Source: Cristatella mucedo (Eukaryota > Bryozoa > Phylactolaemata > Cristatellidae). From it: a stretch of DNA of 39,430 nucleotides. A program made the position numbers and the translations under genes. Below are positions 10,415 to 21,555 of the stretch, piece after piece. The stretch lies in the NCBI GenBank assembly GCA_009760855.2, contig WPIO01000474.1, positions 1 to 39,430 on the forward strand. The letters are read 5' to 3'. Positions within the stretch are counted from its first letter, which is position 1. Each line of letters begins with the position of its first letter. The notes under the pieces were generated by a model that saw only the letters and a list, made by a program, of their open reading frames with translations, made no database searches and was not told the origin of the DNA.

Positions 10415-11955
10415 TTAAATGTCACTTCCATCATAGACAGTCACACCTTTATTGCAAGTAAAGTTTGCTCCATTGCCGTTTGATGTAAGCTCTGCAGTGT
10501 TCTCACAAATAGTTAAATAGTGAATCATTATTTGTGTACCATCATTTGGTATAGCAGAATTAAATTCAATAGTTACATCAAGTCTAGAAGTGACTCTAAG
10601 AGGTTAATCATTATATTGTAGATCAACAACATGAATAGGATAAAGTGATAACCACTCATTATAAGTTACACCAACAGGGTTTGCAATCTCATTAAGCCCA
10701 AGATATTGCTTTCTGAATGTTGCAAAATCCATATATAATGAAGAGCATTTTCCTTTTTTAGGCTCGCCAGATCTAAAGACAGAAAGATATTGTTTAGAAC
10801 CATTAGCAAGCACAGAAATATTTTTAATATCGCAATGGTTATATGTGCAAGGATTGCCGATGTAGCTATCAAACTTATTATAATTTTGAGCTGCAACAAT
10901 CAACCATCTAACTTTATCAATCGTATTTTAAACAGAAAGAGATTTAGTAAATTTAAGTCCTTGGTTAAGGCTAGTTATTGTAATATTTTCATATCGTCTA
11001 ACTCTATAGTTAAGTCTTATTTTCTTAGATCTTTCACTTGATATATCAGCAAGTGCTCTTTGAATACTTTCTGTAGGTGTTACACAAGGAACAATTAATC
11101 TCATTTTTGACATAGTAACCTTAAAAGTTGTATAAGCACCATCATTTGCAACAACAGCAGTTCCCTTAGTCGCAATAGCATTTGTACTAGTTCCAGCAGC
11201 AGCAGATGCACCAGTCAAAATAAAGATTTTTTATCATCTACTCCAACTCTAGTCATTTCTAGAGTAAAAGGAATGTTATATAGAATGTTATTCATATCAG
11301 CACAAAAACCAGAAAGTCTTGCTAGAGGAAGTGCAATGCTAAATGTTCCAACATCAGCATCTGTGTCAATAATATTGTTTATAATACCTCTTCTATAAAT
11401 GAAACCATTATTTGAAGTTGTTGCTCCAGATGCATTAGGACTTACGTATGAAGTAAGACCAGTATTCATATCATCCAATGAATTTGCTTCGTCTTTCTTC
11501 CATCCAGTTGCTGGACCCTCACTTCTGGTATAATCATTTGGATAACATTGAAGACCCATAAGAGTTGAAACACTTCCAACTGTTTCTTTTAATGGAAGAC
11601 TTTCAATTTCTTCAACACCAAGTCTTATTCTCATGCTACTAAATAACTAAGCACCAGCATTGTTAACTAATCCAGCAGCAAGTGTTCTTTTAAAATTAGT
11701 AAAAGCTCTAGTAGCTGCATCAGCTCCAGTATTAGGTACTTGCACTTGACCTTCAAGTGAAAGATATCCAAAGGAAAGTACATCGCATGTTTGTTGTTCA
11801 CCAGGAAAAGTAAATGTTACAAGTTTACTAGCAATACTATCTATTTCATTTCCGTTTGTCTGATAAAACTCTCAAAATTGATAATATTTAATCTTATAAT
11901 TTGGAAAACTAGGATCGCCTAATTCGAGTATGGTGTCAATCGGTGCACTTGCCAT
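10415..11955 (-). pseudogene. MCP: DJR major capsid protein, left arm
   Basis: Mirror of 28546-30086; see there for the fold evidence. It shares the in-frame TAG, the frame slip and the in-frame TAA of the right copy. It adds its own lesions: CGA to TGA after YYQF (near 11874), a CpG-type change, and a GAA to TAA at about 10605. Confidence 0.8.
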
Positions 11956-12580
11956 TTCTTCTCTATATAAAAAAGTAAAAATGTATTTCCTATTTTGAAT
12001 GTATAAACCAGCACCAATTTTTTTCATGTATCCTCCAAATCCATCAGCTCTTGGAGCAGGCATAGTTTCAGGAACAGCAGATTTCTCTTTTATAACTTTT
12101 TCTATTTCTTTGTATGCCTTAGGATCATTTTCCTTAACGTTTCTGAATAATACTCAATATCAGAATCCTCCATTTTTGCCTTGTATTTCTTCTTCTTAGG
12201 TTTAAGTTTGTTAAGCATAGCTCGTTTTATCTCAAGATCAATCTCTTTAAGCTTTCTATTATAATATTTTTCTTTCTTTCTTTTTTCTAATTCATACTCA
12301 TATTCTTTCTTTCTTCTTTCCTCTTCAGCTTTATCCTCAATTTCTCTACGTTTATTAGCATTCTCCTAGTCAATCTTTTCTGTCTTTGTTTGTAATTCAG
12401 TTAATTTTCTAGCTTGATGCATTTCAATTCCTCTATTAGAAATGTTCATGCTAAGTCCAGTTAGTCGAGTAAGAACAGGTGCTGCTTTTCCAACACCTTC
12501 AATTATCTTGTCAAGAACACCAGATCCATAATATTTCCACCACTTATTCTACCATGACCAATTCTGGCATAGCTACCCAT
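11956..12580 (-). pseudogene. Coiled-coil virion-type protein, left arm
   Basis: Mirror of 27918-28545. The ATG at 12580 is followed by GSYARIGHGRISGGN, then a frame slip and a long Lys/Glu-rich helix. It carries the same stop (TAG near 12368) as the right copy. Confidence 0.6.
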
Positions 12581-12586
12581 CCTATA

Positions 12587-13515
12587 TTATTTAGAAATTT
12601 CTATAGTAGCTATAACATCTGTAATAGTATTTATTGTATTTTTATTTTGATCTGTTAAGTTAATTTTAAGATTGCAAACACCGTCAATGTCTCCATGAGT
12701 ACGTAAGAATAAGATATTTGGAATGCGCATGTCAACCTTTTCTCCTGGATTAACATCATTAATGTCAATTAAATATAAAGATGAAGACTGCTCTAAAAAT
12801 CCTTTTTATGTTCAACATAGTTCTTACTAGGATCTACAAGATCACAATCAATGCTTATCCATTTTACTCCACAATTATCTGGCAACCGCATTTTATTCCA
12901 AGCCTTTTAAATACCAGAAAAATACATTGCTTTTTCTATAGCTTCATATGGAGTTCCACCAACCATTGCAGGATCGAATGATCCTTGCAAATTTTAACTA
13001 AATCCTAAAGTATCACCAATAGAGTTGATTATTCCAGAATTTGTTCCAAGTATGACAACAAAATCACCAGCAACTTGCATTATTATTTTATCGTCAGCAT
13101 CGGTGCTAAATCTAATTCCAGTACAATTTCTATTAGCAAGATTGATTAGCATGGATGGATTTACTTTTGCTAATGCTTAATTTAATGCATAAACAATCTT
13201 TTGAGTATTATAATATCCTTCTAGAATAGCGATTGAGTAATTGAGTGGAGCTGACATTGTTTTATACCAAAGCATATCGTTTACTCCAGTAGTAATATTC
13301 GATACTATTTTGTTTTTATATGTTTACTCTCCGTAAGCCTATTTTGTTATAACCAGAATCAGATCCAAGCATTAATGGAGGAACAAGAGTCCTTGAATCT
13401 GTATGTTTACTCTCCGTAAGCCTATTTTGTTATAACCAGAATCAGATCCAAGCATTATTGGAGGAACGAGAGTCCTTGAATCTGTACTGGTAGTCCCAGT
13501 GATTCTTATAGACAC
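12587..13515 (-). pseudogene. Penton-like minor capsid paralogue I, left arm
   Basis: Mirror of 26982-27911, with the same ATG-to-GTG start, the same 83-base tandem duplication (13320-13485) and the same internal stops. Confidence 0.65.
13320..13485. repeat. 83-bp tandem duplication, left arm
   Basis: Two direct copies of 83 bases with two or three differences. They break the frame of penton-like paralogue I because 83 is not a multiple of three. Confidence 0.9.
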
Positions 13516-13522
13516 TCTTATA

Positions 13523-13639
13523 TTATATTTCAATAATTTCTATTACAATAGTTATTTGTTGAGAACCAAAATCTAAAATTTTTTAATTTTGGTCTGTAAT
13601 TGTAATCAATATATCAGAAATAGATTCTCCAACAAGATT
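13523..13639 (-). pseudogene. Penton-like paralogue H, C-terminal remnant
   Basis: Only the last 38 or so codons of the gene at 26191-26974 (from VGESISDILITITDQN) survive here. The LINE (TAA)n tail starts immediately upstream. A TCA to TAA change is private to this copy. Confidence 0.75.
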
Positions 13640-16600
13640 ATAATAATAATAATAATAATATTGCACTTGATAAAGCGCCCTCAGAGAACTTAATCTCTTT
13701 CTAGGCGCTTTACATTTGCTGCAAAGTGATACGCAATAGAATAGTAAGTAAAATCATGCTTGAAAAACAAACAAAATGAATAACATGGTTAGGGGTTACA
13801 TGCACTGGGTCAGCATGCAAATGTGGTTAGTGGCAGCATGAACAGTGTCAGCACGCATAAGCACATCGAGGACGAATCACAAGGACCCACTAAATGCTGT
13901 CCTAAATAGGTATGTTTTTAAGTTTCTTTTAAATGTGGTCAGGTCAGGGGATGTTCTGATGCAGGTCGGGAGGGAGTTCCAGGCTGTGGGAGCATACGAG
14001 CTAAATGCACGGTCTCCAAAGGATTTAAGGTTTGTACGAGGTATTTCTAGACTGTTGGATTCCGAAAAGCGAGTGGTACGATGCTTTGCCTGATGGGGTA
14101 GTATCTCTGAAAGATAGGCTGGAGCCATAGAATGAAGAGACCTAAAAGTGAGCGACAAAACCTTGAAGTCAATCCGTTGCTTGACTGGTAACCAGTGCAG
14201 GTCGGCGAGAAGTGGAGTAATGTGGCAACTGCGACGCTCACGGCAGACAAGCCTAGCTGCAGAGTTTTGCACCAGCTGCAATCGCCTGATCGCACATGCT
14301 GGTAGGCCAGTAAGCAGTGAGTTGCAGAAGTCGAGATGAGATGTCACGAATGCATGGACCAACTTGGACGTGGTATCCTTATCTAAACAAGCCCTAATTT
14401 TAGCAATGTTATGAAGCTGAAAATAGGCTGATTTGACTGTGGAGCTGATGTGGTCGTCTAACGAGAGGTCGCTTTGGAATATGACACCTAGATTTCGAGC
14501 TGATGCAACTGGAGATATGCTGGCAGAGCCAATTTTGAAAGTCAGCCTTTCCAATTTCTGAATAACACTAGGTTTGCCCATAACTAGTAAGTTAGTTTTA
14601 TCATCGTTTAGTTTTAGAAAATTTGCTGCCATCCATGATCGGATGTCATCAATGCATGCAGCAAGTGAGTTGAGAGAATTTGAGGTGCTCGAAGGCTGGG
14701 AGGGATCAAAGCAAAGGTACAACTGAGTGTCATCCGCATAGAAGTGAAAGCCTAGATTGTGCTTGGCAATCACATCAGCGAGAGGGAGAGTATAGACGGT
14801 GAAAAGGACCGGACCTAGCACAGAGCCCTGAGGTACTCCATATTTTAGAGGTACTTCAGATGATCTTTGTCCATTCACATCAACACTCTGGAGTCTCCCA
14901 CTGAGATAGGACCTGAACCACTGCAGAGCAGTGCCAGTGATGCCCAGGCGAGATGAGAGGCGCTCTAGAAGTACTTTGTGATCGATGGTATCAAAAGCTG
15001 CCGAAAGATCGAGCAAAACAAGAAGAGACACTCTACCCATGTCTGCATTCCTAAGTAGGTCGTTGTATACCCGAAGCAATGCTGACTCTGTGGAGTGATT
15101 AGCTCTAAAGCCAGACTGGAACTTACTAGCAAGGTGTGAGGTTTCGATATACGAGTTTCAGCTGGTCTGCCGCGACCCGTTCCAGTGTCTTTGATAGGAA
15201 TGGTAGAAGGGGAGACTGGGCGGTAGTTGCTTAAGTTCTCTTGGTCTAGTGTAGCTTTCTTGAGAAGTGGCCTGACTACAGCTTTTTTGAAAGGTGCTGG
15301 GACCTGACCTGAGGCTAATGACATATTAATGATGTTGGTTATGCATGGCAGCAGCAGATCAATGCAACGTAGGAGCAGGACAGTGGGAATAGGGTCCAGT
15401 GGACTTGTTGTCTTCTTTGATTGAGATACGAGCTTTAGGACTATGTCACTGGTGACCTGTTTAAATGCAGACATTGAGGCGCAGCCAGGAACCGAGGAAC
15501 AGCATTCTAGTGGGAAGGTTGTCGTCGCAGGGATGGATTCCCTGATTTTGTCTATCTTCTGCACAAAGAATCGAGAGAAGCGATCGGCTAGATCATCACA
15601 AGGATCATCAGGTAAGGAGCTAACCTGGGAACGGTTGAGGAGATGGTTTATTGTCGACATCAGCATTTTTGGATTGTGCATCTGTGATTCAACAATGTTT
15701 CTATAGAAGCTAGACTTAGCCTTTGCTAGGATCGATTGGTACGACCTACAGTAGTCTTCATATGCCTGTCGATGGACAGTTAGTCCGGATCTTTTGTATG
15801 CCTTTTCAAGCTTTCGTTTAGTAGACTTGGCTAGTTTAATGTCTGTGGTAAACCATAGGCCGTCTGGGCGGGGGCGCACAGTGCGCTTTGTCAAAGGTGC
15901 AAACTCGTCGAGCGTGTCAGCTAGTGTCGTGTTGTAGCAATCTACCAGTGATGACAGATCGGAGGGAGGACTGAGCAGCAAAGGTGAAGCAGATATGCTC
16001 GCACGGACAGCATCGATGTCAAGGGTCTTGAGGTTTCGCGATTCACAGGTTATTTTAGAGGAGAATGTGGGCACACACTGTAGATTGAATGAGATCTGCA
16101 TGTGGTCAGATAAGCAGGATTTGGTGATAACTGGTGATGACAAAGTGCAGTCATATGAGAAAATTTGGTCGAGTGTGTGACCCTTGATGTGGGTAGGGCC
16201 ATGCACATGAGCCACAAGAGATAATGAGTCTGTCAATGTACGAAATTCGGTGCTGAAAGCGTCAGATAAGTTATCAAAGTGAACGTTGAAATCACCCATA
16301 ACGAGGAAGGATCGATTTCTTGCACACAGAATCGAAATGAGATCGGAGAAATCTGAGATAAAGGAGGATTTGGTACCTGGTGGGCGATAGACTACTGCCA
16401 CTATCGGTAGCTTGTTTTCGGGTGAGACCAGGACAATTGATTCAAAAGACTGCTTCGAGGGTACCGCAAATGGCTTGAAGTTGAATTTCGAGCGCACGAT
16501 CATAGCAACTCCACCTCCAGTTTTGATTGATCTAGGGGTGTGAAAGAACGTGAAACCAGATGGAGTAGCGTCTTTAATTGTCGGGCAGTTTATCGATTTC

Positions 16601-17106
16601 AGCCAAGTTTCAGTTAGGGCGAGCAGGTCGATACCATTTTCAGAAATAAGGTCGTTTATTACTAGAGGTTTATTGCACATTGAGCGAGGATCCAAAGGCA
16701 AGCGTTAAGTCTGGCCGATTGGGTTACAACAGGCCTGATGACCACTAAGTTTGAGAGATTTACAGTGACGCATGCGGGGGGAGCGTGCTAAGCGGTTCGA
16801 GACAATGCTAGGAATACCAAACGAGCAGCGTCTAAGCTGGCGGTTCCGGCCACCGCGGCGGTCGGCTACGGGGTGCTTTCCTTTTGTTAATGCATAGTTC
16901 ATGAATCTTAGCAACCACATTAATATCTAGGAAATGCATTTGATATACGATGACGAAGCGATAGCAGCTGCTGACGACCATAACTAACAAGTATGTTACT
17001 AGCCGCCGGCGTAGCTAATGCAGCCGCCGGCGTGGGAGACCCAGCAGCCCGAAGCGAAAAGCGTTTAGATGTCCATAGGCACGTAATTTCTTACGCGCTA
17101 CGGTCA
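13640..17106 (-). mobile_element. Near full-length L2/CR1-like LINE at palindrome junction
   Basis: A non-LTR retrotransposon of about 3.5 kb: GC-rich 5' UTR (about 16705-17106), an endonuclease-RT frame, a 3' UTR with the AAAGCGCC/GGCGCTTT hairpin, and a (TAA)n tail at 13640-13660. It lies exactly between the end of the left arm and the loop. The bases on its two sides are not neighbours in the right arm, so it is not a simple insertion into an otherwise continuous arm. Confidence 0.92.
13877..16701 (-). pseudogene. LINE ORF2: APE endonuclease and reverse transcriptase
   Basis: The endonuclease domain shows LTETWLKS, VVYRPPG, FLVMGDFNVHFD and LSDHMQI, the AP-endonuclease-like catalytic blocks. 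The reverse transcriptase follows with LLDLSAAFDTIDHKVLLERL, YGVPQGSVLGPVLF and FYADDTQLY (catalytic Asp pair), then the thumb and C-terminal region ending in LFRTAFSGSL. Two frame changes near 15130-15210, in the RT N-terminus, break an otherwise well-preserved frame. It would nick target DNA and reverse-transcribe its own RNA. The start at 16701 (MPLDPRSMCNK) is close to the usual endonuclease start. Confidence 0.88.
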
Positions 17107-17415
17107 AAAAACAATCAGAATAACTTTAAACAGGATACTCTTCTTGATACACCCGGAGAAATATCTAGTTATACAACATGGATTGCTAGCCAGCTACCAA
17201 CACTTTCAACAGTTATCTCAGGCGTTGCAGGAATGAAACCAGATATCACTGGAAGTGTTAAGGATGAATGCTATGCAATTCTACCTGATATCTTTGATGG
17301 AACTAGTGCTAGACAAAAAGCAACACCTGCTGCTCTAGCCGCTCCAGTTGCTCCAGAGGTTGTTGCAGATCCGAATGTACCAGTTTCTGATACAATTCCA
17401 ACAACCACACTGTAA
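17107..17415 (+). pseudogene. Truncated viral gene at loop edge
   Basis: An open frame of about 100 codons ends in an Ala/Pro-rich tail (AALAAPVAPEVVADPNVPV). Its N-terminus is cut by the LINE 5' end. Composition changes from GC-rich to AT-rich at about 17106. The family is not recognised. It marks where the original left part of the virus, possibly including a polymerase, has been lost. Confidence 0.45.
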
Positions 17416-17434
17416 ATAATTTATCTATATAGAA

Positions 17435-17807
17435 ATGAATGTAGGAGCTAGAAGTAAAGATTGTCTAACAGTTGCACAAGGACAACAGACTATAAAGATT
17501 TTTTCATACCCAATAGAAATAACTGAGGATATTAGGAGTACATTATTAGAAGCATTAACATTAGTTTTAGAGTACAAAGCTATAAGAGTTAATCATTCAG
17601 AAAAAAAGAAATGGCATATATATTTTACAAATGTTTGAGATGGATCAATCTTTTCAGAGTATCTTACAGATCTGAAAAATAGATAAAATAAATAGTCTTA
17701 AATCAGAAGCATACTCTAAAAAAATAGAGTTAACAAAACAATTAACAGGAAAAGAATATAGTATGCCAACAGAGTTTATTAAAGAAAGCCTAGATTGGAA
17801 AGTTTAA
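17435..17807 (+). pseudogene. Small unknown viral protein O
   Basis: The ATG at 17435 comes two bases after TATATAG. The frame starts MNVGARSKDCLTVAQGQQ and meets stops at 17636 and near 17684. A shifted frame continues the Lys-rich helical sense (EAYSKKIELTKQLTGK) to the TAA at 17805. Total about 125 codons. No family recognised. Its stop overlaps the stop of the converging fibre gene C. Confidence 0.45.
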
Positions 17808-18808
17808 CTATATTGACTTATAACAACATCAGCTAAAGTAATTTCAATAATATCTGAAGCACTTGGAGTTATCATATTACTCTAATTTAAAACAGGAAAA
17901 TTTATAGTTATGAAAATATTATTAGGATAAACGTTGAACTGTGTTATATAATCACTTGATAATAACATATAATTATTTTCAACTCCGTAATAGGTGATAT
18001 TAGGAAAATTAGAAGCGAAGAAATTTGGTGAGTAGGTTTTTGTGATAATAATCTCTAACTATAAAAACTTCCTACATTACCAATATTTAAATTTAATTCC
18101 ATTTTAACATCAAAATATTTTACTCTAGTCATATTCACATCTTTTAATATAATCGATTTTTTCAGTTACTTGTTTCGCTGTAACACTTAAGAATGAATAA
18201 CTTTCTCCAAAAATTGTTAAAGGCATAAAAGGACTTTCAGTATCCATATCATAAAGATCTTTTATTCTCAATTTTAATTTTGAAGTATATATTGGTATTT
18301 TTATTATATCAGATATTCTAGCTAAGTAATAGTCTCTATTGTAATCTAGATCACTATTAAAACCTGACAGATTTTCTATCTTACTGAAACTCAAAGAACC
18401 TGCATCAATTTGTGGAGGGCTACCACGAAAAAAAATCTATAAATATCATCATTTGCTAGATGTATATTAAAACATCAACTAATTGTTTACCATTATATAT
18501 TTCACCTACAACTACTAGTTCATTAACTGCTAAATTACCATTTACTACGAAGTCTGCCTTAGTATCAACGTACTATTTTGTTGCAATATCATTATCTTTT
18601 ATCGGAGCTAGTACATCAACATATTTTTTGAGTTTGCGGATATGTTTCCTCTTATTACTTGGTCTGAATCTTTTCTTACATAGTTGTTATCAGCAAATTA
18701 TTTTCCAACAGCTTCTAAAGGATCTACATTACTTCCAAGATTTACTATCTACTATTTTTTAGACATATCCAATGTTCCAATCATTTGTAAATCTTTTCTG
18801 CTTAGCAT
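17804..18808 (-). pseudogene. Fibre-like protein C
   Basis: The ATG at 18808 overlaps the stop of gene A as TAATG. The N-terminal part is a repeat shaft (TLDMSKK, then NVDPLEAVGK, then NDIATK followed by YVDTKADFVVNGNL). A different C-terminal domain follows, including SFSKIENLSGFNSDLDYNRD, and ends in a beta-rich stretch (ITPSASDIIEITLADVVIS). At least four in-frame TAG/TAA stops and two frame slips make it a pseudogene. It is the last of three tandem fibre genes. Confidence 0.6.
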
Positions 18809-19587
18809 TATGCTATTGCTATATAAACAGTAACATTTATTTCTCTATCTAAAAAACTTGATCCAGATATAAAAGTAGAACTAGCAACTATTTTTTTACT
18901 AGCATCTAACATATAGCTACCATACAATTGATCAGCCTGTGCTGTTAATGTTGATGGCGGAGGCATAAGTACTTTTGTTATTCCAGAAACTTCATACACA
19001 CCACTGCAAATAACAAATAAAACCTCTTTGAATTGCAATGTTGTTAATGTTAGCATTCCATCTACCACTAACTGTTCTGCCATATATTTGTGTAGTTAGT
19101 GAGCCATCCATTATTCCTTTAAAAATTTACAGCTGTAACATTTCCACTTATTTTCCGTAGATAGCCAAGATTTACCCAATCATTCGGATTTACAGGATCT
19201 TCTTGTATAATAATTGGATTATTATTCATATTTAAAGGTCCGTACATTATTTGATTATTATATTTTACAAAATTTTTATCCATATATCCAACAGTTGCAA
19301 CATTATTATCACGTAATGGCGTTACTGGATTATTAATACTTAATGTTCCAGTTACCATTAAACTTCCATTAAAATATCCGCCATCTTTTGATATTTTTGT
19401 ATCTGCATAGTCTTTTGTAGCAGCATCACTTGGATAAACAGGAGTATCAAGATCTCTCACTCTAAACAGGGTCTCCAAGATTTTTTATTAGATTTTGATT
19501 CATATTTAAAGACCCATTTATAATATCTCCACTCTTACGAATGTAATTTTTTTGGTTAGTACCTTTTCTACGATATCCAAGCGACAT
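18808..19587 (-). pseudogene. Fibre-like protein A
   Basis: The ATG at 19587 lies one base after TATAG and three bases from the stop of gene B. The shaft has the clearest repeats: SGDIINGSLNMNQNLIKN, YPSDAATKDYADTKISKDGG, NNVATVGYMDKNF and MNNNPIIIQEDPVNPNDWVN. The head follows after a slip near 19120, beginning EQLVVDGMLTLTTLQFKEV. Frame slips lie near 19470 and 19120. Its inferred role is a virion surface adhesin. The head shows no obvious likeness to those of B, C and D. Confidence 0.62.
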
Positions 19588-19588
19588 T

Positions 19589-20445
19589 CTATACAATAGT
19601 AATAATACAATCAATATATGTAATATTGCTTGCAAATCTTAAATTATCTATCATATATGTGCAGGTTCCATCAATATTTATAACTAAAAGAAGAGTACCA
19701 GATACACCATAAGTGTTGTCACTAGTTAACTCTAAAAACGTTCCATCAGTATTAGAACACCATAGAATATTGGATACCGTTTGAAAGTTTGCTACTGAAC
19801 CAGCAACAAAAGTTTTATAAGGTGTTGCATAGCCTACAACTTGACCTTGCTGATTAAAAACTGCAATATCTGCAGGAGTTGTTTTTAATGTAGAACTTTC
19901 TGTTCCTGTTCCATTTACATCAGTATTAAATATGTTTAATGGAACAATAATGGAATCATTAGTAAAACCAATAAGTCTTAAGTACAACGTAGAGCATTTA
20001 TAAGAATCAACAGATCCCTTTGTTACAACATCTGAATTTTTTAAAGATGTAATTCTGTTTGATCCTAGATCAAGAGTACTATTATAGTTACCATTAAAAA
20101 CTGAGTCATACTTTTTAGTAATCCATAGTTTATTACTCTGTAAGGCCTAGAATCTTGATAAACTGTTCCATCAGTAGATCTTCCAGATATACCAGTTATA
20201 TTTTTACAATTCAACTGGGATAACATTTTTGCACTATTCTTTGTAAGTAAGTCAGTTAAGTTAGAAAAATAAGCTATTTCTCCTGAAACATGAGTTGCTA
20301 CAGTATTAAAAAAGTCTGAATTGAGAGCATAATCTAATCTTATTGCATCTCCATCATTTACTGGAAAACCAAGATTTGTAATACCATTTCCATTGGCATC
20401 AAGGTCGCTAAAAATATTACCATTAATCTTACTAATATTATCCAT
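19589..20445 (-). pseudogene. Fibre-like protein B
   Basis: The ATG at 20445 begins MDNISKINGN, then SDLDANGNGITNLGFPVNDG, closely matching the start of fibre D. A further repeat (NSTLDLGSNRITSLKNSDVV) follows, then a head of about 130 residues rich in Thr/Asn/Val, compatible with a beta sandwich. One frame slip near 20120 breaks it. It is first in the row B-A-C, which is spaced by one base or overlapping. Confidence 0.62.
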
Positions 20446-20455
20446 TCTTGTATAT

Positions 20456-20801
20456 ATGGAAAAAAAAAATAAAATCTGGCTTAGATACAACAAAAGAAGT
20501 ATTATCAGGAACAACAACTGCAACCGATATAGGTTCAAAAGCAATTATAAAAGTAGCTCCAAAGATTGCAGTGAAGCTAAGTTTGAGAGCCTCAAATAGG
20601 ATTGCAACAATTGTTCCAAAAGTTTTGAAGTCATTCAAAGTTATAGGAACTGCTACAAAAGCACTTGGTGGATTTCTTTCAGGAATAACAGGAATTGTAG
20701 ATCTTGGTTTATTCATAAAAGAGATTTTAGATGATATTGCTTCAATAAAATATGGCAATGTCTTTTGGAAAACAGTTGCAGATAAAAAAGAAGGACTGTA
20801 A
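20456..20801 (+). pseudogene. Hydrophobic virion-type protein K1
   Basis: About 115 codons with basic and Ala/Ile-rich helices, and a hydrophobic segment GGFLSGITGIVDLGLFI. The ATG at 20456 precedes a run of ten A, where a slip puts the start out of frame. It is divergent from fibre B across about 10 bases containing TATATA. It resembles membrane-active minor virion proteins of DJR viruses only in general character. Confidence 0.4.
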
Positions 20802-20804
20802 AAA

Positions 20805-21224
20805 ATGATAGCATCCTTAGAGGTTGGTTATTACATAAACGAGATTTTGCTAGAAGCTGAAAAAGCTAAATCTGATTGGTAATTAGATCCTAGTAGATTT
20901 CTTTCAGAGACATTCGGAGAGGAAATATCTTGGGATGCTTCACAATTAGATACAAAAGCTTGGAGTAAGAAATTTTTTGAAGTAAGATCTGGCGGATTTT
21001 TACCTACAATTCCAGCAATCATAGCAAGTATAGCTTCAATTATTGGCGCAGTTGGCTTAGGAGTTTCAATAGCTGTAACTGTAGCAGGATTGATTAAGAA
21101 GATTATTGACTCAACAATGTATACTGCTAAAGCGCCGAAAATGGATACGCATGAGGAGAGAATGAATGCTTTGAGTTTACAAAGTGAAAGACTAAAGAAT
21201 GCAATTACGGACATAAAAATATGA
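20805..21224 (+). pseudogene. Hydrophobic virion-type protein K2
   Basis: The ATG at 20805 starts three bases after the K1 stop and in the same frame, so K1 and K2 may once have been one gene. An in-frame TAA at 20880 breaks it. Near residues 65-95 a long hydrophobic segment (PTIPAIIASIASIIGAVGLG) predicts a membrane helix, followed by a charged C-terminus. Its stop overlaps the start of L (ATGA). Family not recognised. Confidence 0.42.
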
Positions 21225-21555
21225 TCGAATTATTTGATAGAAACATTGATATCGATTTGAGTGACAAATTGCAAAACTCAAAGGTGAAAAACAGATTAGA
21301 TTATTAGAAAACTGGAAAGCAGTTAGTAGAGGTATCAGGAGTAAGCTGTTCGGATAGGTTAAAAGAAGATATAAAAAAGTAGAAAGTAGTACAATTGGAG
21401 GGGAAAAGACTTGCAATTATCAAGCAGAGAGTGCAATGCTACTAGCTAATCTGTTTGCGCAAGGTGCGACACAAGAACAAATATATAATGAAATAATAAA
21501 ACTAAGAGATGAATTAAAAAAAGCGCTGTCGAAATTAAAAAGTCTGTATGTCTAA
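21221..21555 (+). pseudogene. Small helical viral protein L
   Basis: It starts MIELFDRNIDIDLSDKLQNS at 21221, overlapping the K2 stop. In-frame TAG stops lie near 21305 and 21378, and a slip lies near 21415. The C-terminus is an amphipathic helix (AMLLANLFAQGATQEQIYNE) ending at the TAA at 21553. Function unknown. It is part of the compact K1-K2-L block. Confidence 0.4.

Larger units (their letters stand above)
539..13639. repeat. Left arm of giant inverted repeat
   Basis: Read as reverse complement, this arm follows the right arm (26858-39430) gene by gene: retroelement, unknown gene E, integrase, zinc protein, fibre, exonuclease, capsid, coiled coil and penton. In the exonuclease the two arms differ by four residues in about 210, plus single-base slips, so they are nearly but not exactly identical. 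The outermost 250 bases are clearly more diverged. About 500 bases of decayed LINE (about 785-1318) have no counterpart in the right arm. The arm stops abruptly at 13639, at the (TAA)n tail of a LINE. Confidence 0.93.

Noticed and set aside
14148-14339. Open frames on the plus strand across the LINE, including the 82-codon frame recurring at 7528, 13845 and 32724
   Set aside because: They are antisense shadows of the LINE reverse transcriptase. Recurrence just reflects LINE copies.
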